From positions 12,710,001 to 12,774,000 of the forward strand of contig NC_091046.1 of NCBI RefSeq assembly GCF_963966145.1: a stretch of 64,000 bases of DNA. Reading direction: 5' to 3'. How positions within the stretch are numbered: position 1 is the stretch's first letter; the number at the start of each line of letters is the position of its first letter. The stretch is from Tenebrio molitor. Lineage: Eukaryota; Arthropoda; Insecta; Coleoptera; Tenebrionidae. A program made the position numbers and the translations under genes. The notes under the pieces were generated by a model. That model did no database searches. It saw only the letters and a program-made list of their open reading frames with translations, and had not been told where the DNA came from. Below are positions 9,864 to 21,923 of the stretch, piece by piece.

Positions 9864-11329
9864 TTTTTTTATTTAAAAAAATAACATAAAAAGCTCGCTT
9901 ACGGGTCGTTTTCTAGACCTGGGATTCGTGCGCCAAATCAACCCTTATAAAACTCGTTGTCCAAACATTTCATCACAGTTTTTTTAGCAGCAACATCTAA
10001 AATCGTTTACTCGGAAACGCATACATTTAGTAGAGTTACCTTCAGGAAGGCGTGCGTGATTGATTATCTTAAAATCGTTTTCATTTCAAAACTAATATAC
10101 TTTTCACGTTTGTTGTTGTAGAATCCTTGTTGGATTAAATATTAAAATTCACAGTTAACAGCTGACGCGCGAGTTCTGGGACACCCGGTATAAATGAGTT
10201 TACTACATAAAGAAGGTCTTTTATTGTATTGTTTCTTATTAGATACACAAGTGTTGTTCTAATTTTTTAAACAATAAATTTGCGATATTCTGTGAACGTC
10301 AAATTTAAAGAACGCGCAAAATTATAGGACTTGCGCACAAGTATGGAATGGCCTGGGTCATTTAGCCTCTCGTTAATAAATACAATCTGACGCATTTTTC
10401 ACCAAACAGTGTTGCCGGTTGTATTTTCAACGTAGAATGCAGTGTTGGTGGAAATTTAGAATTGAGACAGACTTTAGATATTATTTCATTATAACTGTCT
10501 ATATTATATTATTTAATATCACCGCCGTCTTGATGATTGACATATTTCACTATACATCTGCCTGGGCGAAGCTTTAGTGCCTGTGATCTCCACGGCGCCA
10601 CTTTAGGGGGGAATGTCACTAAATAATCATAACCTCATAAACAAATGTAATGAATTCAGTGAAGTTGTCAAAATGCAGTGTCAAAGACTCAAAGAGTGTC
10701 GCAGTTTAAAAGTAGCTTTAATAACAACAATTTTATTAATTTTGTTGATGCTAGTTCTGTGTGATGTTTCTGGTTTTTAGCATTTTGCTGTTAGTGTTTA
10801 TAAACTGGCTTTTTTATCATATTAGAACTGATATTGCGGTAAATGCAGCAACAACAAATTCCGTTAGTTGTAATGTTGTAAACCTATTTCTAGATTAATA
10901 TTAAAATTATAATCTCATTTTTGGATTTGCAGTACTATTGCGGCCAAAAAATTTCGTCCGTCACTTTCAAGGCCCTGACATGAAGTGTAAACTACCCTTA
11001 AGCACCAATAACCTCGCTTTGTTATCGTTATTGTCATTTTGACAATCTGTCATTCAGTTCAGTTCAAATTTTGTGAATACAAAGAACAAGTTCCACTCTT
11101 ACACAATTACCACACGACCGCTAGTCGCTAGTGGCACTAGAGACTAGAGGCAGACTTGCGGCTATTTTTGGATTTAAGTACCAAACAGAGAACCGTGGAA
11201 ATTACACGAGTATGCCGTAGTTTTTAAAAAATCAAACGAAAAACATTAAGGCAAAGACAGGGAAATGAAACATTTATTTTTGTTTAAGTACTTAGCTAAA
11301 TCAAAAGATAAAATGAATGAAGTTTAAAA

Positions 11330-12039
11330 TCAATACTTGGTCATTGCTCCATTGGCGTCAATAACTCGTCTTACACGACGCGAGATGGAGAGGCATAAAT
11401 CTCTGTGATAATTCCTATTGATTGCCATGCATTAGTAATCGCAGTCAAAAGTTCTGCCCTATTCCGAATCACTTGTCGTTGTTGCAAATTACGAACCAAA
11501 AATCTGGACTGCGACTTGGCCAATCAAGAACGTTTATGCTACCATTCTGCTACCCTATGTGCTGAATGCATTGAACAATTGTCTTGTTGAAATATGAAGT
11601 TAAAATTCGGAAAAATTCTTGAAACTAAAGGCATCATCACGTCTTCAAGAATCCTAACATAAACATCACTGTTGAGCCGATCTTCTAGAGACAACATTAG
11701 TCCAGGTCTATCTACTAAAATCCATGCCTATATGTTTGCCGAAAATCGACCGCTCCTTTCCGTTGTATTTGCTTGTATTTACCCCTTCAACACCCGTCAT
11801 AAAAGGGCTATTGCGTAATCTATTGAGAAGCATATTATCTTCTTCTGCAGTAAATGTGCTAGGCCTCCCTGGGCCTTGGCGTCTTTCAATAGTTCCATTC
11901 CATTTTGTCTCCATTTCTGAAGAATGGACGAAATTGTACTTTTAGGTATACGAAGGTCCATCGAAATCTGAGCTTGGGACATTCCTCTTTGTGCAAGGGT
12001 TACTATTTTGATTTTATTAAAATTTGATACCGATGGCAT
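11330..12039 (-). pseudogene. Tc1-like transposase pseudogene, left arm
   Basis: The start ATG is at 12037-12039 on the minus strand. The N-terminal helix-turn-helix reads MPSVSNFNKIKIVTLAQRG, then MSQAQISMDLRIPKSTIS, matching the Tc1/IS630 DNA-binding fold. Later pieces include the catalytic-domain stretch ending QQDN and a fragment of the WPSRSPD block. Compared with the right arm, small deletions remove residues after the HTH and part of the SPDLNP segment. At about 236 codons it is far below the usual length of about 340. There are several frameshifts and stops, so it is not functional. Confidence 0.75.
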
Positions 12040-12160
12040 TTTGCTTGACTTTCAAAAGTGACAAGTAAAAACATCAATCATAATGACAATAAGGAATGGA
12101 CTACACCGATTTTTTTGAAATGAGGGAAAAATGACGGCCGAAATTTTTTGGCCGCCATAG

Positions 12161-12511
12161 TACTATGGCGGACAATAAATTTAGGCCGGCCTGTCATTGC
12201 CTTGACATCAAAATGTGAAGCTGGCATTATGTTCAACTAACCCCATTTTCGATTTTTGTCATTCTTGTCATCGTGACAGCGATAATCAAAATTAAAATTG
12301 GGAAAAGAAGCGTGCACGAGAGAGTAGTGCTACTACAAATCAGTTATGCTAGTGCGTCATGATCTGTAAATTACGAAAAGGGCGAAGGAAACGCCAAACA
12401 GCTTGAAAACCTTCAGTTTGATAAACTGACTGATAATGACAATAAATGGTCGCTTGCATTGACTTTTTTGAAATGTCAGAAATTTACCGGCCTAAATTTA
12501 TTGTCCGCCAT
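12161..12511. mobile_element. Inner inverted-repeat unit at the centre of the Tc1 palindrome
   Basis: GGCGGACAATAAATTTAGGC (12166-) is inverted before 12511 (CGGCCTAAATTTATTGTCCG). About 350 bp, TA-flanked on the left, no coding. It looks like a separate TIR element or the remains of a third one at the symmetry centre. Confidence 0.55.
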
Positions 12512-12628
12512 GGCGGCCAAAAAATTTCGTCCGTCATTTTTCCGTCATTTCAAAAAAATCCGTGTAGTCCATTCCTTATTGTCATTATGATTGATGTTGT
12601 TACTTGTCACTTTTGAAAGTCAAGCAAA

Positions 12629-13382
12629 ATGCCATCGGTTTCAAATTTTAATAAAATTAAAATAGTAACTCTTGCACAAAGAGGAATGTCCCAAGTTGAG
12701 ATTTCGATGGACCTTCGTATACCTAAAAGTACAATTTCGTTCACTCTTCAGAAATGGAGGCAAAATGAAACTATTGAAAGACGCCAAGGCTCAGGGAGGC
12801 CTAGCACATCTACTGCAGAAGAAGATAATATGCTTCTCAATAGATTCCGCAATAGCCCTTTTATGACGGCTGTTGAAGCGGTAAATACAAGCAAATACAA
12901 CGGAAAGGAGCGGTCGATTTTCGGCAAACATATGGGCATGGATTTCAGTAGATAGCCCCGGGATAATGTTGCATCTAGAAGATCAGCTCAACAGTGATGT
13001 GTTTATGTTAGGATTCTTGAAGACGTGATGATGCCCTCAGTTTCAAGAATTTTTCCGAATTTTAACTTCATATTTCAACAAGACAATTAATTGTTCAGTG
13101 CATACAGCACATAGGGTAGCAGAATGGTTCAGGAATAATAGTATAAACGTTCTTGATTGGCCGAGTCGTAGTCCTGATTTGAACCCTAAAGAAAACATGT
13201 AGGGACTTTTGGTTCGTAATTTGCAACAACGACAAGTGATTCGGAATAGGGCAGAACTTTTGACTGCGATTACTAATGCATGGCAATCATTACCTAGGAA
13301 TTATCACAGAGATTTATGCCTCTCCATGTCGCGTCGTGTAAGGCGAGTTATTGATGCCAATGGAGCGATGACCAAGTATTGA
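12629..13382 (+). pseudogene. Tc1-like transposase pseudogene, right arm
   Basis: The gene begins MPSVSNFNKIKIVTLAQRG with a helix-turn-helix (MSQVEISMDLRIPKSTIS), then RRQGSGRPSTST. The frame stops with TAG after GMDFSR (about codon 108). Downstream remnants give ILEDVMMPSVSR, FQQDN, HRVAEWF and VLDWPSRSPDLNP, the DDE-domain blocks of Tc1-type transposases (the D of QQDN and the ENMW-type region). A 4-bp insertion after QQDN shifts the frame, and the Trp after ENM is a TAG. The region with the first catalytic Asp is missing, which explains the short length of about 251 codons. Confidence 0.8.
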
Positions 13383-14338
13383 TTTTAAACTTCATTCATT
13401 TTATCTTTTGATTTAGCTAAGTACTTAAACAAAAATAAATGTTTCATTTCATTGTCTTTGCCTTAATGTTTTTCGTTTGATTTTTTTAAAACTGCGGCAT
13501 ACTCGTATAATTTCCACGGTTCTCTGTTTGGTGCTTTAACCCAAAAATAGCCGCAAGTCTGCCTCTAGTGCCACTAGCGGTTGTGTGGTAATTGTGTAAG
13601 AGTAGAACTTGTCCTTTGTATTCACAAAATTTGAACTGATGGACTGAATGACAGATTGTCAAAATGACAATAACTATAAAAAAAGCGAGGTTATTGGTGC
13701 TTAAGGGTAGTTTACACTTTATGTCAGGGCCTTGAAAGTGACGGACGAAATTTTTTGGCCGCAATAGTACCTACATTATTTCCTAAGCGGGTCATTTCAG
13801 ATAAAGATGGGTCCACAACAAAACAATTACCTATATTTGCTTAATTAATCCGTGCCATTCTTGGTGGAAATGAGTGGAAAGGATATTTTACGTTTTGTAC
13901 AGTTTTGAATATAATATCATTTTGGGCAAATTATTATTCTATGAATTTGCACTCGCCACTGACCGAGATATTTTCAAAAAACGCGACGCCGAAACTTTGT
14001 CCCTCCCGCACAACCGAACCAGTGCGCAACATTTTGCTTTTGCCATTTAGAATATCCAAACTGTAATTACAATCAAAGTAATGTATCATTTATCACTGGA
14101 CAACTACGCATGACTGCATGCATCATGCGGATACATGTGTGTGGACTGCATGTCAAAATTGTCACGATGCATATGACGATGTGATAGCATGACAGTTAGT
14201 TGCTAACAGCAACCCCCGAAATCAACCCTAAACGTCAGAATCATGAGAACATAGGATTTTTCGGTCTATGCCCAGGCCGCTATAGACACTCTGACTATCT
14301 AGCAGGTCGTGTTTAATATAACACTATCCCACCTCCAC

Positions 14339-14369
14339 CCTAATGCATGTCAACGTGACATGCATTAGG
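14339..14369. repeat. Perfect hairpin, 14-bp arms, 3-nt loop
   Basis: CCTAATGCATGTCA, loop ACG, then TGACATGCATTAGG. No T-run follows. Role unknown. Confidence 0.85.
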
Positions 14370-15572
14370 TCGTGGAAAATAGTCTAAACTGGACTAAAGC
14401 CCTCATGTAATTATTGACCGCGCTGCGCTCGTGTAATAAACTGGATACACTTGAGTCTTGCAACACACTATTATTTTACATAATGAAACAAATGCCCACT
14501 TTACGCTTATAATAGTATGTAATTATAAAACAATTTTTTATAATGATGGTGGAAAAGATAGATTTATGTTCCAAAAATGGCATCCCAAAATGATAATTTT
14601 GGTAACTTTAGTTCTGGTTAAAAAAATGTTTTTTTATTGAAAAATTAGAAATAAGTTTAATACTGAGGGATACTAATTAAGATCGTAGGATTTTGTAATG
14701 TTTCTAAGGTTAGGTAATAATTTAATTATCTGCAATGTTGCCATTAAAATCTGGATCAGTTATGTTGAAATACAGTTGCATGTTATCAAACGCACATTTG
14801 CATTTTCACACAATTGTTTCTGACTCCTGCATAGATGTATAATGTTCAAATAATTAGGTCGAGCTTGGATAATTAATAAATTAAATCACAAACTTATAAC
14901 TAAAGTTTCTTTTGTATAAATGTTTTATGTTGAGTTGATGTGTTTTAATAAATGACAAAAAATTAAAATTTGCTTCGCTGACTTATTTAATTTAGTTGGG
15001 ATTTAATTCGTGTCATGTATAGTATAATTCCGAAATGGAAGTTTTTAATATTTGCGGAAAGCTGAAAGCGACCTAATTGGACTTAAATGAAAATTATCTT
15101 CTCGGTGCGGTTCGTTCAACTAATAACAGTATCACCAACTTTATCCTTATTGTCAAGCCCCGACACGTAATAAGGGACCTCTAAGTTTGCGTTTATGTGA
15201 GGAAAAAGTAACTATTTCGTCTAAATGACGCCGCGTTTATTTTATCAATGTTTGGTAACTTAGCTCAACGCTGACACAAATTCCTGAGGAATAATGTTTT
15301 CTTGAATATTTTTATCCTGTTTGCACGACTACATCTTATTTAAGATTCGAAATTAAATTTTAAATTTGAATTGTGTCTACGCTTTTTCACATCAAGTTTA
15401 ATTAAGGGTTTAGAAATGTTCAAATTACAGAAAGAGTTAATAGCAGTCATTTAAAGAGAAAAGTAGTTTTTTAAATTCCATTAAAATAAGCTTTTTTTTC
15501 CTTGATTTTAGTGTTAAAAGTGTCACTTTTTTTTTACTTAGTGAAAAAAAGTTATGACGTCATCAACTTTTT

Positions 15573-15734
15573 TTAACTGTTTGGTTTTAATCCATGAATG
15601 AACGATATACATTTTCTACAAAGAAGTGATTTATTAAAATAAAAATTAAAATAACAATTTGAACATTTAGTAACATTAAACCCAGCTTTCTTTACTCTAC
15701 TAGTAATTTCAGGATCTTCATCTGAATCACTCAT
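15573..15734 (-). CDS. Short acidic-start frame, possibly an N-terminal exon of a Crypton-type protein
   Basis: On the minus strand an ATG at 15734 opens MSDSDEDPEITSRVKKAGF and continues for 53 codons. It has a Cys-x2-Cys and a later Cys-x2-Cys (KCSNC, CRKC) before a stop. The acidic opening followed by a helix resembles, from memory, N-termini of insect Crypton-like recombinases such as the decayed one at 35.3 kb, but no recombinase core follows here. It lies just outside the TIR element that starts at 15788. It may be a stray exon, a fragment, or chance. Confidence 0.2.
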   Translation of the reverse strand: MSDSDEDPEITSRVKKAGFNVTKCSNCYFNFYFNKSLLCRKCISFIHGLKPNS

Positions 15735-15787
15735 TTTCACTTTTATTGCGACTGACATAAAACTGCCAAAAAAGATTTCAATAAACA

Positions 15788-16455
15788 TACAGGGTCTATC
15801 AGAACTGGCGGACCAAAATAATACAGTGAATTCATAATCTTCTGGGAATATTGGAAAAATGTTCAAAAAAATCTATCTTAAATAGTGATTAGGAAAGAAG
15901 CAATTTAAACTGACCAATCCTGTTGTTGATGTTAAGTTACCTATAAATTAGTTTTCCTGCTTTATTTGTAACTATGGATGCATTTCAAATGATGCATATG
16001 CATTGTTGGGTATCCGCATTGTTTGTGCAATGACGGACGTTTTTAGGTTATAGTATTTTTCAGGTTATAATATTTCTGCTAGGATGTTCCCTATTGGGAA
16101 AACGAACTGCGTACTCCTGAGCAGCAGCTGTGGCACTCTTATCACACTGTCCATATAAGACAAGCATATCAAAATATTCTAAAGAAGTAAACATTAAGCG
16201 TTTTGTAATTGTCAGAAATAATTTATTATGACATAATATTCAATTATTATGTCTTTGCAACAATCAAATTTGTTTCGATAGTTACTAATATAATTTTTTA
16301 AGGTAATTTTATATCTACACGTGATTGGTCAATTAACAACGTTCTTATTTTAAAATCCAGTGAGGATGGATTTTTTAAAATATTTTTCCTAGTATTCCCA
16401 GAAGATGATCATTTCACCGTATTATTTTGGTCCGCCAGTTCTGATAGACCCTGTA
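15788..16455. mobile_element. TIR element, 668 bp, TACAGGGTCTATCAGAACTG ends
   Basis: The left end TACAGGGTCTATCAGAACTG, continuing GCGGACCAAAATAATAC, is inverted at 16400-16455 and ends ATAGACCCTGTA. Arms are about 60 bp. TA-ended like mariner-type elements. No transposase inside. Confidence 0.75.
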
Positions 16456-16589
16456 TAACGTTTCCTTAGTTACCACCACTGGCTACCGCACTTGAACAAA
16501 ATGGAAGCACATAAAATCACAGTTAAAATAGGTTTTGATTTAATGGAAATTTAAAAAAAGTTATAGCCAACTCTTGTTAGCTTGCTTTT

Positions 16590-16665
16590 TTCACGCGTGT
16601 GGATTATTCAACTCGCCTACAGCTCGTTTAATAAACTTCCACACTTATGAAAAAAAGTTGCACTT
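16590..16665. repeat. Short palindrome, CACGCGTGTGG arms
   Basis: TTTTTTCACGCGTGTGG is inverted as CCACACTTATGAAAAAAAG. The spacer contains TCGCCTACAGCTCG. It is similar in plan to the layered hairpins at 6.1 and 7.0 kb. Confidence 0.4.
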
Positions 16666-16811
16666 CTAACCCACGTTGTCTAAATAACTATTACGGTTTA
16701 GAAATGTCATAAAACATGTTTTTTTAATATTAAAAAAATGTATTTATTAAGCAGATAATGACAAGACAAGAACTCAGGAAACATTGACATCTACCTACTA
16801 TAGATTATATC

Positions 16812-16874
16812 TACAGGTGTCCCACCTAAGATAGGTCTTATATAGGACCTGGAAGTCTTAGGTGGGACACCTTA
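16812..16874. mobile_element. Minimal foldback, ACAGGTGTCCCACCTAAGA ends
   Basis: ACAGGTGTCCCACCTAAGA (16813-16831) is inverted at 16856-16872 (TCTTAGGTGGGACACCT). Only about 61 bp, almost all of it terminal repeat, so probably an internally deleted member of the GTGTCCC family. Confidence 0.7.
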
Positions 16875-17569
16875 TATTATTCTTCTTCATTTACCTTTAT
16901 TAATAACATTTTCTTAATCACTCTATTCTATCTATTCTACCTGAACCACTTTCCACTTTTGTTATTTATTACAACAAGGGATGAAATGAAATTTTTATTT
17001 CTGTAGTAAACAAAATATTTATGTAATAATCATTGCCAATGTGGACTTTTCGTTTCTAGCATTTCCAGTCGATTTTGTGCAGAATTTTAACAAGCTTGTC
17101 AGATAAGTTATCTTTGATTGAAATACATTTAGGAACTTCATAGAACGTTATAATACGAAAATTTAAGGCAGAGGGTGACCCTTTCGATAATCTGATTCTT
17201 CTCAGATTGTCAGAAACTTTTAGGAATTTGTCAACTGGTTTAGTCGACAGAGTAAACTAGAATTAATAATAATTTGAATAATCAAATGTTTATGTAATGA
17301 TTTTTATCATTCTCGAAACAGACTGAAATAAATGGGTAAATATAATTAACGGATGAAGTGTCGACACAGTTATTAAACCTTGTTAATTCCCACTTGCACC
17401 GACATTCATTAAAATTTCAGCACATATTTATTTGTTCAGTAGAGAATTGCTAAATTTATCTGAATTTTCAGAGTGTGTTACTATGTAAGTACAAATTTTA
17501 CTCTGTTTTTACACATACACACCACGAGAACAAAGGATTTAGGCGTACGGAGCTGTGCTGCTAAATACC

Positions 17570-17800
17570 GTGCTTTCAAAATTCGGAATTAGAGTAGACT
17601 GTGATTTTACCACAAAGTTGGTCACATGCAATTTTTAAAGACAGCACAGTAGTGACATTTGACAGGACAGCACACGTGTTACGTGTTTATGCTGATCGTG
17701 ACATAAAACTATTAACAACTGTCAGTGCTAAACAGTCCACCAACCGTGAATAGACAAATTATATAAATCACAGCCTACTCTAATTCCGAATTTAGCTATT
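17570..17800. mobile_element. Foldback element, ATTCGGAATTAGAGTAG arms
   Basis: ATTCGGAATTAGAGTAGACT (17581-) is inverted at 17766-17791 (AGCCTACTCTAATTCCGAAT). No coding. Confidence 0.55.
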
Positions 17801-18118
17801 TGAAGGCAGGGTAGTAAGTTGTTAATGTTTATCACATGTAGTGATTTCCTTCTCTAAAACAAGACAAAACCACCCTAGGGTTGATCCACTGCAATGAAAG
17901 AGTACAATTTAAGGTGAAGTCAAAGGTCACAACTTTGCAAACTTTATGAGAAACTGAACTGAACTGCACAAATGATAACGATTCTTTTTTCGCACTTCTT
18001 CGAATGGATTATTTAACGATACCTACATTCGTTAAGCAGACAAAACTTTTATTCGAAACAGTTTCCTCTAAGGGTGGGTACAGACTACGCTAATCGAGCC
18101 AGTAATACAAAATGTAAA

Positions 18119-18299
18119 GGGTGGTTTTTTAAAATCTGGCGACGAAGTTGGCGTTGGAGAGTCGATTGAGAACGCACCGTTCGAGAAAAAGCGTAAGATT
18201 TAAACAGCTGATCCGCGATTCGTTACCGTTATCTGTATAGTGCATTCACAATCAACTCTTCAACGCCAACTTCGACGCCAAATTTAAAAAAAACACCCG
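18119..18299. mobile_element. MITE, GGGTGTTTTTTTAAA ends, copy 1
   Basis: The arms AAGTTGGCGTTGGAGAGTCG and CAACTCTTCAACGCCAACTT pair, with GGGTG/CACCC termini. A second copy lies at 62799-63002. Confidence 0.7.
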
Positions 18300-18455
18300 T
18301 TATTTTGAAGAGAGAAAAAAAGATTTTTCAAAAAGATTAGATTAAAAAAGGATCCATACTTTTTCGCCACTGTGTGTGTATCATAAAGGCAAGATTAAAT
18401 AACTGCTTTTAAGTTTTAGAATTTTGAAATTACATAGATTAAGGTGGTAGATAGA

Positions 18456-18902
18456 TACAGGTGTCCCAAAAATGGCGTACTAACGGTGCACTACGGTGTA
18501 GAAGAGATTACCGTAAACGCCAGAAAAATGTCAAAAAAATTCTATTGGACTTATTTTCTGATTTGGCGGTCTTTGAATGTGGCACTTAACAGGTCAATTA
18601 TTTTGAAATATATGTATGAAATTGTCATGACAGCTACGTCTCATCGTATATATTATCACAAAGTACAAGATCACTCACTATCAATATCTAATCCTGCATA
18701 ATAGAGAATTTTGAAGTTTTGGAAATCGAAAAAATTATTTTAAATCCTCTACGGTAACATTGCAAGGTAATGATGTATGAATAATTGTTTAAATAATTTA
18801 TTTTTTTGTCGGAAACATTTTTTCCATATTTTTTTCATGTACATTTAAGCATCCTCGATAAGGTAGTAAGTAGTTTGTACGCCATTTTTGGGACACCCTG
18901 TA
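18456..18902. mobile_element. TIR element of 447 bp, TACAGGTGTCCCAAAAATGG ends
   Basis: The left TACAGGTGTCCCAAAAATGG, continuing CGTAC, is inverted at the right (GTACGCCATTTTTGGGACAC, then CCTGTA). A related right end sits at 3254-3327 in intron 1 of gene 1. No transposase; internal frames are not convincing. Confidence 0.75.
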
Positions 18903-21084
18903 TAAAATAATGTATTTTAGATTTTTATTCTTTGGCAACTACTAATGGTGGAGATATTTTTAAATATAATCTGTACTTCAGAGGAAAACTGCGGGTGTCA
19001 ACGTTTTGAGAAAATCCAAATTGCAGATTAGTGCTCAGGTGAGGTATAATTCTGGGAGTTCTCGGATTTATTTATTTATTATTCTTCAGAAGGTAAAGCA
19101 GCAAAAAACAGAATGGTGATATAGAATATATCGAAATTGTTATAATAGCTACTATAAGTGTCTGCTATAGTTAAGATAATTAATGACGACTTGAGACGAG
19201 CAGATACTAATCAATTAGGTATGTCTTAGTGGTTCAGTTATTTAACATACCTAATCTTCCGACAAAAAGAAATTTCGTTTGCAAATTCACATAGTTTGCA
19301 TCTTCAAATATCGAGGACCACCCGATGACGTTAAAAAATTTAATAACAGTATTGACGCTGAAGTAGGTAGTAGGTATCATTGGTTTTCAAAATTCTTTTC
19401 CATAGTCAAAAAAGTCTGTTGATTAAGTATCCAAAATAACCCAACTTGCTTTATACAAATGTTAGTGGTTTGCAAGAGAATCAAAGGAGTCAGTTTGTTT
19501 GTGTGTCACTCGTTATTTGTGATCGCTGATCGGTGATATTTACGTGAATTTAATTTAAAAAAATGATTTTTATTCTAAACGCAAAATATTCATGTCAAAA
19601 TTCTATTTTGAAACAGATACGAAGAAAATGGTGACTAGGTTTACCATAGACAACCTTGTTGTATGTTGGAGTTTCGGCAAAACAAAAAAAACTTTTTTTT
19701 TTAGTACGAATCTTTGTATTTCACAACCGCTCTTTATCACTTTTTGTGTTGTTGATCATATTGTGTTATAAGTTATAACAATTTGAAAAGCAATCCATAA
19801 TAGTCGTTGCATTAAATGTATGTAATTCCAAATTTTGGAATTGAAAACAGAATTATCACAAAATGTATAAAGTTAACGAAGATGTTTAGGCCACACGTTA
19901 AACTTTTAATCGTATTTGACGTTACTAGAGGCAAAGGTATCTCTCTTTCCTTTGGCTTAACTGCTAAGCAATACTCGTAATTGTTAGTGTAAGTGACGTC
20001 AGGAATACTCTTCTTCGTATTTCTTTTATAAGGCTTGATGTATTTACTGAAGATTAATTTTTTGCCGAAAACTTGAATCCATTAGCCATATAACATAGCT
20101 GGTACAGTCGACTGTACAATTATTTAATTCTGAATAGAAGATGTTATGTAAAAGAAAGAAACACTTGAATAAAATTTGAAATATGTAATTTACGTATGAA
20201 ACATTAAACAGATGTAACTTTATAAAGCGGCGTCTACTGTCGGTTTGATGTTCGTATTTCAACTAGAATTGCTGAATTTTAAACAGAAAGTGGTTGAAAA
20301 TATCCATGAAATGTGGTAGAAGGCCGGGCAACACGTCCGTCACAACTTACCGAACAATATATTAACTTTTAGTTTGGCCAGTGAAAAGCGAAATTTCATA
20401 GAGAACCGGTGAAATATTCATAAGTTAGACATTTGAATATATGGGCCTTGCTTTTTAATTCCCCGTGGTCGGACTCCAGTACCGGAAAGTGCATTACAGT
20501 CACGTCACACTGCCAGAACAACAAGAATAATAGCCGAAACACGTGGTTGCCACCCCGGATATATGCCAACTTGAAGCCGGAGGTTTGAGTGGAGCTGGAC
20601 ACGTCTCGGGTTTTGCTTAAACACTGTACGAGAAGAACTGAAATGTGCGTGATCCCCACACTGTTCTTTCAAAGGTGAAGAAAATTAACAATGATGGATC
20701 GGGTACAAATGGTATAGGCTGGAACAAAGTAATTTTTTTCTCGTTTATCATTCATCTATGAACGTCTTATTTAGAACTTTTTTCTCAGGATAAAATTATC
20801 TTAGATTTGATAAATATGTAGTTATTTATTACGGGGGAAAAGTTACAGAATTGACCTCAAAGTGCGAAGTTTCTTTATATAGAGCTCTTAGTGACTTATA
20901 ATAGGTTGTAGTAGTGGCATTTGACAATCAATGCGTTGGTAATAAATAAATAATAAATCCCTGGTGGCTAAAATATTTAAATTTCCGGGGTATTTCCAAA
21001 TGTTTTAGCTTCAAAGGAAAAATATGACGTCTTAACGACTGGCAAGTAGTAGAAAATGTCAACGTTTCGTATACAGGATATTTC
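18903..21084. other. Intergenic region with one GC-balanced block
   Basis: Mostly AT-rich with no recognisable gene. 20400-20660 has noticeably more even base composition. Its minus strand is open for 87 codons, but the protein is unfamiliar and no splice signals frame it. It could be a promoter, a UTR or an old exon. Confidence 0.3.
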
Positions 21085-21137
21085 ATGAGTGATAATGAGC
21101 CCGGCGCAATTGAAAATGCAACCCACAATACATTTCC
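21085..21137. mobile_element. Half copy of the CACAATACAT MITE family
   Basis: ATGAGTGATAATGAGCCCGG then GCAATTGAAAATGCAACCCA matches the left arm of the 23943 and 42592 copies. The right arm is missing. Confidence 0.6.
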
Positions 21138-21140
21138 AAA

Positions 21141-21301
21141 GTGAACGTAGCAAAACACCGTTCACGTTCACGTTCACTGAGCATTGCTATATTCGCATAA
21201 TAGTGGTTGCCTGCTTGTCACTATTTTAAGACATAATCACATAGCCAAAAAATAAAATTATTTGACCTTGAAATACCCAATCCATCCTCAATTTACTTTG
21301 T
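21141..21301 (+). repeat. Dispersed repeat family D, copy 1
   Basis: It starts CACCGTTCACGTTC, contains CACATAGCCAAAAAATAAAA and TTATTTGACCTTGAAATACC, and ends TTTACTTT. Copies in the same orientation are at 34333, 37303, 49112 and 49257. No ORF, no inverted ends. It may be a SINE or the tail of a retroelement. Confidence 0.7.
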
Positions 21302-21686
21302 TTTATTGTTTTAAAAAGAAATTATAAATCCATGATCGCTTTCTTCCAATAATTTGATTTATCACAACTGACATTTACGAAAAAGTTAAAATACGACGAT
21401 TAAAATGTATTCGAACGCAACGTTTATAAAGGTTCGTGCATTGCCGTGCTAGCTCTGAATGTCCACGGGCTTCGCCATAGAGCAAAACCATATCGGTTTT
21501 CTCCAGGTTGGTGAAAGCCATTTGTGATTTAAATTGAGGTTCTTGTCAAAGTGACTTAATATTGAATTAAATAACAATAAAAAAGTTTACTTTTTTTTTA
21601 CCCATTTTTTTAATAAAATTCAATGACTCCCAAGCTTTTTTTGAAAAACTTTTAACCCCTTTTTCTCGAAAAATATTAACATTTGT

Positions 21687-21923
21687 ATTGGGTGATTCAA
21701 AATGATTGTGGATAAGTATGGCAACAATGTACGAAAATTTATGTGGCAACTGTGTGGGTAGGATAGAGTTGACATTTCTTTGACAGTTCATAGTCGCGCA
21801 ATTTTGAAAATTGTGAAATCAATGTACAATGGTATAAAAAAATCACATGCACGCTTATGAAATGTCATTCAAATGTCAACTCTACCCCACTCACACATCC
21901 ACAATCATTTTGAATCACCCAAT
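21687..21923. mobile_element. TIR element, ATTGGGTGATTCAAAATGAT ends
   Basis: ATTGGGTGATTCAAAATGAT, then TGTGGA, is inverted at 21897-21923 and ends TTTTGAATCACCCAAT. 237 bp, no coding. The GGGTGATTCA start resembles that of the large element at 46691. Confidence 0.75.

Larger units (their letters stand above)
8970..10470. mobile_element. Possible 1.5-kb composite bounded by a 27-bp inverted repeat
   Basis: TTTGTCTCAATTCTAAATTT (8970-) is inverted at 10445-10470 (AAATTTAGAATTGAGACAG). A direct fragment of a family found again at 59.6 kb and a poly(A) retroposon lie inside. No transposase is visible, so the two ends may belong to unrelated fragments. Confidence 0.3.
10932..13770. mobile_element. 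2.84-kb palindrome of two head-to-head Tc1-like elements
   Basis: The outer ends GTACTATTGCGGCCAAAAAA (10932) and its complement ending CCGCAATAGTAC (13770) match over long arms. Each arm is a Tc1-like element of about 1.23-1.26 kb (10933-12162 on the minus side, about 12510-13768 on the plus side) with ends GGCGGCCAAAAAATTTCG next to TA. Between them lies a roughly 350-bp inverted-repeat unit (12161-12511). Both transposase genes are broken. Confidence 0.8.
13771..15787. other. Intergenic AT-rich region, weak features only
   Basis: No gene recognised. It holds a perfect short hairpin at 14339-14369, a possible GCGC-tipped palindrome near 14395-14450, and a 53-codon minus-strand frame at 15573-15734 described separately. 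Confidence 0.4.

Noticed and set aside
18444..18701. 85-codon + frame in the 18456 element
   Set aside because: It starts outside the TIR, reads through the terminal repeat and shows no transposase motif.
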